Source: Streptosporangiaceae bacterium (GTDB lineage Bacteria; Actinomycetota; Actinomycetes; Streptosporangiales; Streptosporangiaceae). From it: a stretch of DNA of 8,760 nucleotides. The stretch is taken from NCBI GenBank assembly GCA_030040475.1, contig JASHTQ010000142.1:1-8760 (forward strand). The letters run 5' to 3'. The translations under genes were made by a program, and so were the position numbers. The notes below the pieces were generated by a model, which saw only the letters and a program-made list of their open reading frames with translations, did no database searches and was not told the origin of the DNA. Every line of letters begins with the position of its first letter. Within the stretch, counting starts at the first letter, position 1. Positions 6,186 through 8,760 of the stretch are shown piece by piece.

Positions 6186-7139
6186 CTACTCCGCCCCGCC
6201 TGCCTCCCGGTGGGCGAGGGCAAGGCTGGTGCGGGTAGCCACGGTATCGGGATGATTGGCGCCAAGCAGCCGTTCCTGGGCGGCCAAGATCACCTCGAAC
6301 AATAGCATCGCCTCGACTGCCCGGCCCGCTTCCCGGTAAGCGGTCGCGAGGCTGGTCAGTGCGGCCATGGTGTCCGGATGGTCGGCGCCAAGCGTGCGTT
6401 CCCTGGCCGCCAGCGTCTGCTCGTGCAGCGGGATGGCCTCCTCGGCGCGACTGACGTGCTGGTACGCGTCGGCCAGGTTATGCCGCGCGCTCAGGGTCCT
6501 CGGATGATCGGCGCCAAGCAGCCGCTGGCACGCCTCAAGCGTCTGCTCGTGCAGCGGGATGGCCTCCTCGATCCGCCCCACGTCCAGGTAGGCGTTGGCC
6601 AGGTTATGCCGCGCGCTCAGGGTCCTCGGATGATCGGCGCCAAGCAGCCGCTCGCACGCCTCAAGCGTCTGCTCGAAAAGCGGGACCGCCTCGGCGGCGC
6701 GGCCCGCGTCCCGGTAGGCAACCGCGAGGTTGTTCCGTGCCCCCAATGTGCTTTCGTGGTCGGGTCCTAGCGCATGTTCCTTGGCGGCCAGCGTCTGTTC
6801 GTGCAGCGGGATCGCCTCCGCCGGCCGGCCAGCGTCTCTGTAGGCGACAGCAAGGTGATTACGTGAGCTCAGCGTGTCATCGTGGCTGGCGCCAAGCACC
6901 TGCTCCCGGGCGGCCAGGGTCAGCTCGAACAGCAGGATCGCCTTTTCGACCCGGCCCGCGCCGGAGTAGGCGGCGGCGAGGTTGTCCTGGGCCGTCAGGG
7001 TGTCCGGATGGCCAGGGCCAAGCACGCGTGTCCGGTCGATCAAGGTCCGCTCGAACAGCGGGATCGCCTCTTCGACCCGGCCCGCCGACTGGTAGCCAAC
7101 GGCGAGGCTGTTCAGCGAGTTCAGGGTGTCGGAATGGCC
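6186..7139 (-). repeat. 126-base tandem repeat array encoding TPRs
   Basis: Seven complete 126-base units and a partial eighth, each encoding one 42-residue TPR. Most units have diverged, but 6471-6549 and 6597-6675 are identical apart from one base (6527 G versus 6653 C, giving Gln versus Glu). A 31-base block (6414-6444 and 6540-6570) is also shared exactly. This indicates a recent internal duplication or gene conversion in the middle of the array. Confidence 0.9.
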
Positions 7140-8657
7140 GGCGCCCAATAGCCGATCAAGATCGGCGGTCAGCGGTTCAGCCACCGCTATCACCTGCAGC
7201 GCGCTGTCACCCAGCTCAGCCAGCTGATACAGCGCCAGCAACCGGGGCCGCAGCAAGGCTCTCGCCAGCTCTTCATCGATCTCGCCGACCAGCCCGGCCG
7301 CGCTCGCCAGCAGTGCGGCTGCCTGCTCGGGAATGTCCCTGATAGCCGACCGGTCCCGCGACCCGGCCAGCGCGTTCGCATGAGCCTCCAGCACCGATGC
7401 GACGACCAGACACAGCGACGCTAGCAGTTCCCGCCCGGCCAGTTCGTCGCGAACCGTCCGCCTCACCAGGTGGTGCGCGGCGAAGGTCTGGCCATCCAGG
7501 CTGGATATCAGCAACGATCGCTCGGTCAGCTCTTCCAGCGCTTGGTCCACCCGGGCTGGCTCCGCCACTTGCCCGTCGGCCGCCAGCAGGCCGGCATATC
7601 CGGCCGTATGGAGCACACCCCGGCGCACCCCTGCCGCCGACAGTACCGCGACGATCTCCATCACCCTGCTGCAGATGCCCGTCTGATCGGCCATCCGGAC
7701 GGCCTCAAGCGACAGCAGAATCGCTTCCGCCGGGCCGGCCTGGCGCGGCTGTCCCGCTGCAGGAGCCGTACGTGCCGGTATCTGCTGCGCTCGCAACCGC
7801 TCTAGGTACATCTCATAGCCAAAATCCTGCCCGGCGGTAACCGCCGCGGCCTGAGCCAGGGCAAGCGGCAGACGCCCCAGCTCATCGGCCACCCCGGCCG
7901 CTCCCTCGGCGTCGGAAAGGCCGGTACGCGCGGCCAGGAACGCCGCCGCCTCCTCGGCCGTGAACACGTCTACCGGGACAGGGACGGCGGACGACTTGAT
8001 CCACAGCCCCGCCACCGCCTGCTCATCGCAGGTGATCAGGACGCGGGCGGTCCCGTCGGCCGGCACGTACGGGCGCACTAGCTCCGGATCGCTCACGCCG
8101 TCGAACACGATCAGGCAGCGGTCTCCGTCGGCTTCCAGGCGATGCCGTACCGCCAGGCCCGCGTCGCCGATGTGCGAGCCGGCGCCACCCTTGGACTGGC
8201 CCGCAACGTCGGCCACCGCGGCCAGACCCGCCCGCAGCGTCCCTGCATCCTCGGCGCTGACCCAGGCTACGAACCACCAGCCGGCCGCGCGCTTGGCCCG
8301 GGCATAGGCGGCTGCCAGCTGCGTAGTGCCCACTCCCCGCGCGCCAGCCGCGGCGTACAGTACCGACACCCTCGTGCCGTCTTGGTCCAGTGCGGCAAGC
8401 AGCTCGGCTCTTGGCTGGAATCCCGCCGGTTCGCACGGTATGCAGCCCACCACGACCTGGTCATGCTGGGGTTCGCTCGGCTTAGGCGCGGCCTTTTCCT
8501 CGTCCATGGGAACACGCGGCTCAGGCGCGGCAGGCTTCACCTCGTTGGCGCCAGAGGCACCCGACAGGTCAGCCGCAGCGGGACCTGTCCCTGAGTGCAT
8601 CTCTCGCCGTGTGTCCTGGCCGACCTGGTCGCTGGACACGACTTGCTGCCAGCTCAC
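6186..8657 (-). CDS. STAND/NB-ARC-like NTPase-fold protein with C-terminal kinesin-light-chain-type TPR array
   Basis: An 823-residue cytoplasmic protein of the signal-transducing STAND class. Residues 1-67 are a low-complexity Ala/Pro/Glu linker with no recognisable effector domain. Residues about 68-290 match an NB-ARC-like ATPase: FQPRAELLAALD at about 80-91, P-loop GARGVGTT at 105-112, Walker B CLIVFDGVSD at 181-190, VLITCDEQ at about 206-213, and GRLPLALAQA at 261-270. A helical/winged-helix region runs to about 500. Seven complete 42-residue TPRs and one partial repeat fill 507-823 (consensus HPxTLxxRxNLAxAYxxxGR, then EAIPLxEQTLxAxERLLGA). In this family the P-loop normally reads GVGKT; here the lysine is threonine (T111), so ATP hydrolysis may be lost. 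GTG 8657 is the first possible start after an in-frame stop. It lacks an RBS but overlaps the TGA of an upstream reading frame as GTGA, suggesting coupled translation. ATG 8600 and ATG 8507 are weaker options. The GHKL gene follows downstream. Role in sensing or defence is inferred only from the class. Confidence 0.9.
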   Translation of the reverse strand: MSWQQVVSSDQVGQDTRREMHSGTGPAAADLSGASGANEVKPAAPEPRVPMDEEKAAPKPSEPQHDQVVVGCIPCEPAGFQPRAELLAALDQDGTRVSVLYAAAGARGVGTTQLAAAYARAKRAAGWWFVAWVSAEDAGTLRAGLAAVADVAGQSKGGAGSHIGDAGLAVRHRLEADGDRCLIVFDGVSDPELVRPYVPADGTARVLITCDEQAVAGLWIKSSAVPVPVDVFTAEEAAAFLAARTGLSDAEGAAGVADELGRLPLALAQAAAVTAGQDFGYEMYLERLRAQQIPARTAPAAGQPRQAGPAEAILLSLEAVRMADQTGICSRVMEIVAVLSAAGVRRGVLHTAGYAGLLAADGQVAEPARVDQALEELTERSLLISSLDGQTFAAHHLVRRTVRDELAGRELLASLCLVVASVLEAHANALAGSRDRSAIRDIPEQAAALLASAAGLVGEIDEELARALLRPRLLALYQLAELGDSALQVIAVAEPLTADLDRLLGAGHSDTLNSLNSLAVGYQSAGRVEEAIPLFERTLIDRTRVLGPGHPDTLTAQDNLAAAYSGAGRVEKAILLFELTLAAREQVLGASHDDTLSSRNHLAVAYRDAGRPAEAIPLHEQTLAAKEHALGPDHESTLGARNNLAVAYRDAGRAAEAVPLFEQTLEACERLLGADHPRTLSARHNLANAYLDVGRIEEAIPLHEQTLEACQRLLGADHPRTLSARHNLADAYQHVSRAEEAIPLHEQTLAARERTLGADHPDTMAALTSLATAYREAGRAVEAMLLFEVILAAQERLLGANHPDTVATRTSLALAHREAGGAE

Positions 8658-8760
8658 CCGGCTGGGGCCGCTTGCCCGGCCATGGCCATCGTCACCGTCC
8701 CATCCATCGCCACCCCACTAGGCACCATGGATTCCAGACCTTGGACAGGTAACCGTTGTG
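8654..8760 (-). CDS. Possible 3' end of an upstream gene, translationally coupled to the STAND-TPR gene
   Basis: A - strand frame is open from the window edge to a TGA at 8656-8654, giving a visible tail of 34 residues rich in Gly, Ala and Met (ends MAMAGQAAPAG). Its stop overlaps the GTG start of the STAND-TPR gene in the classic 4-base GTGA arrangement, the main reason to take it seriously. It contains one TTA leucine codon, which would be rare here. The tail has no recognisable domain and is too short to test for coding character. It may instead be untranslated leader of the STAND-TPR gene. Confidence 0.3.
   Translation of the reverse strand, partial: QRLPVQGLESMVPSGVAMDGTVTMAMAGQAAPAG

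Noticed and set aside
6186..7139. Periodic direct repeats that could suggest a CRISPR array
   Set aside because: The period is 126 bases with no unique spacers, and every unit encodes a TPR in one continuous frame.
6378..7342. Several + strand frames with repeated GAKQPLARLKRLL-like segments
   Set aside because: These mirror the 126-base TPR repeats of the opposite-strand gene. The - strand translation gives clean TPRs.
8722..8760. Possible + strand gene start near the right edge (ATG 8728)
   Set aside because: Only about 11 codons are visible, with no ribosome site. The - strand frame with GTGA overlap is the better explanation.

Overview
The base composition is very GC-rich, with G or C at nearly every third codon position. 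The gene families are a large LuxR regulator, an RsbW-like ATP-binding protein and a STAND-type NTPase with tetratricopeptide repeats. Together they point to a filamentous actinobacterium (Streptomyces, Streptosporangiales or Catenulispora-like); nothing in the window fixes the genus. I see no insertion sequence, tRNA, rRNA or CRISPR array.

Layout, left to right. (1) The 3' part of a TetR-family repressor on the + strand (1-546, N-terminus cut by the window edge) meets, tail to tail and 4 bases apart, a 53-residue unknown protein on the - strand (551-712). (2) A 130-base divergent intergenic region holds a tandem CTACGGA element and a probable promoter that may give a leaderless transcript for a large ATP-dependent LuxR-family regulator (843-3542, +). 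(3) After a short gap carrying a second copy of the same CTACGGA element comes a secreted protein of about 560 residues (3656-5347, +). It has a signal peptide, a glycine-rich domain resembling the one in the animal ALK/LTK receptors, a putative Ig-like (He_PIG) domain and a DUF11-like domain. A strong hairpin terminator follows. (4) On the - strand, reading inwards from the right edge, are the possible tail of a further gene (8654-8760), a STAND-like/NB-ARC-like protein with at least seven 42-residue TPRs (6186-8657), and a short GHKL ATP-binding protein (5524-6066), closed by its own small hairpin terminator facing the secreted-protein gene.

How the genes may work together. The most interesting inference is regulatory. 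The same roughly 37-base module, a direct repeat of CTACGGA followed by TGGGGyGCCGG, lies before both genes flanking the LuxR regulator, in the same orientation relative to each of them. The simplest reading is that the regulator controls both the 53-residue protein and the secreted glycine-rich protein. On the right, the STAND-like protein has threonine where the P-loop lysine should be and shows a recent duplication inside its TPR array. Its pairing with a GHKL protein suggests a signalling module, but the function cannot be read from sequence alone.
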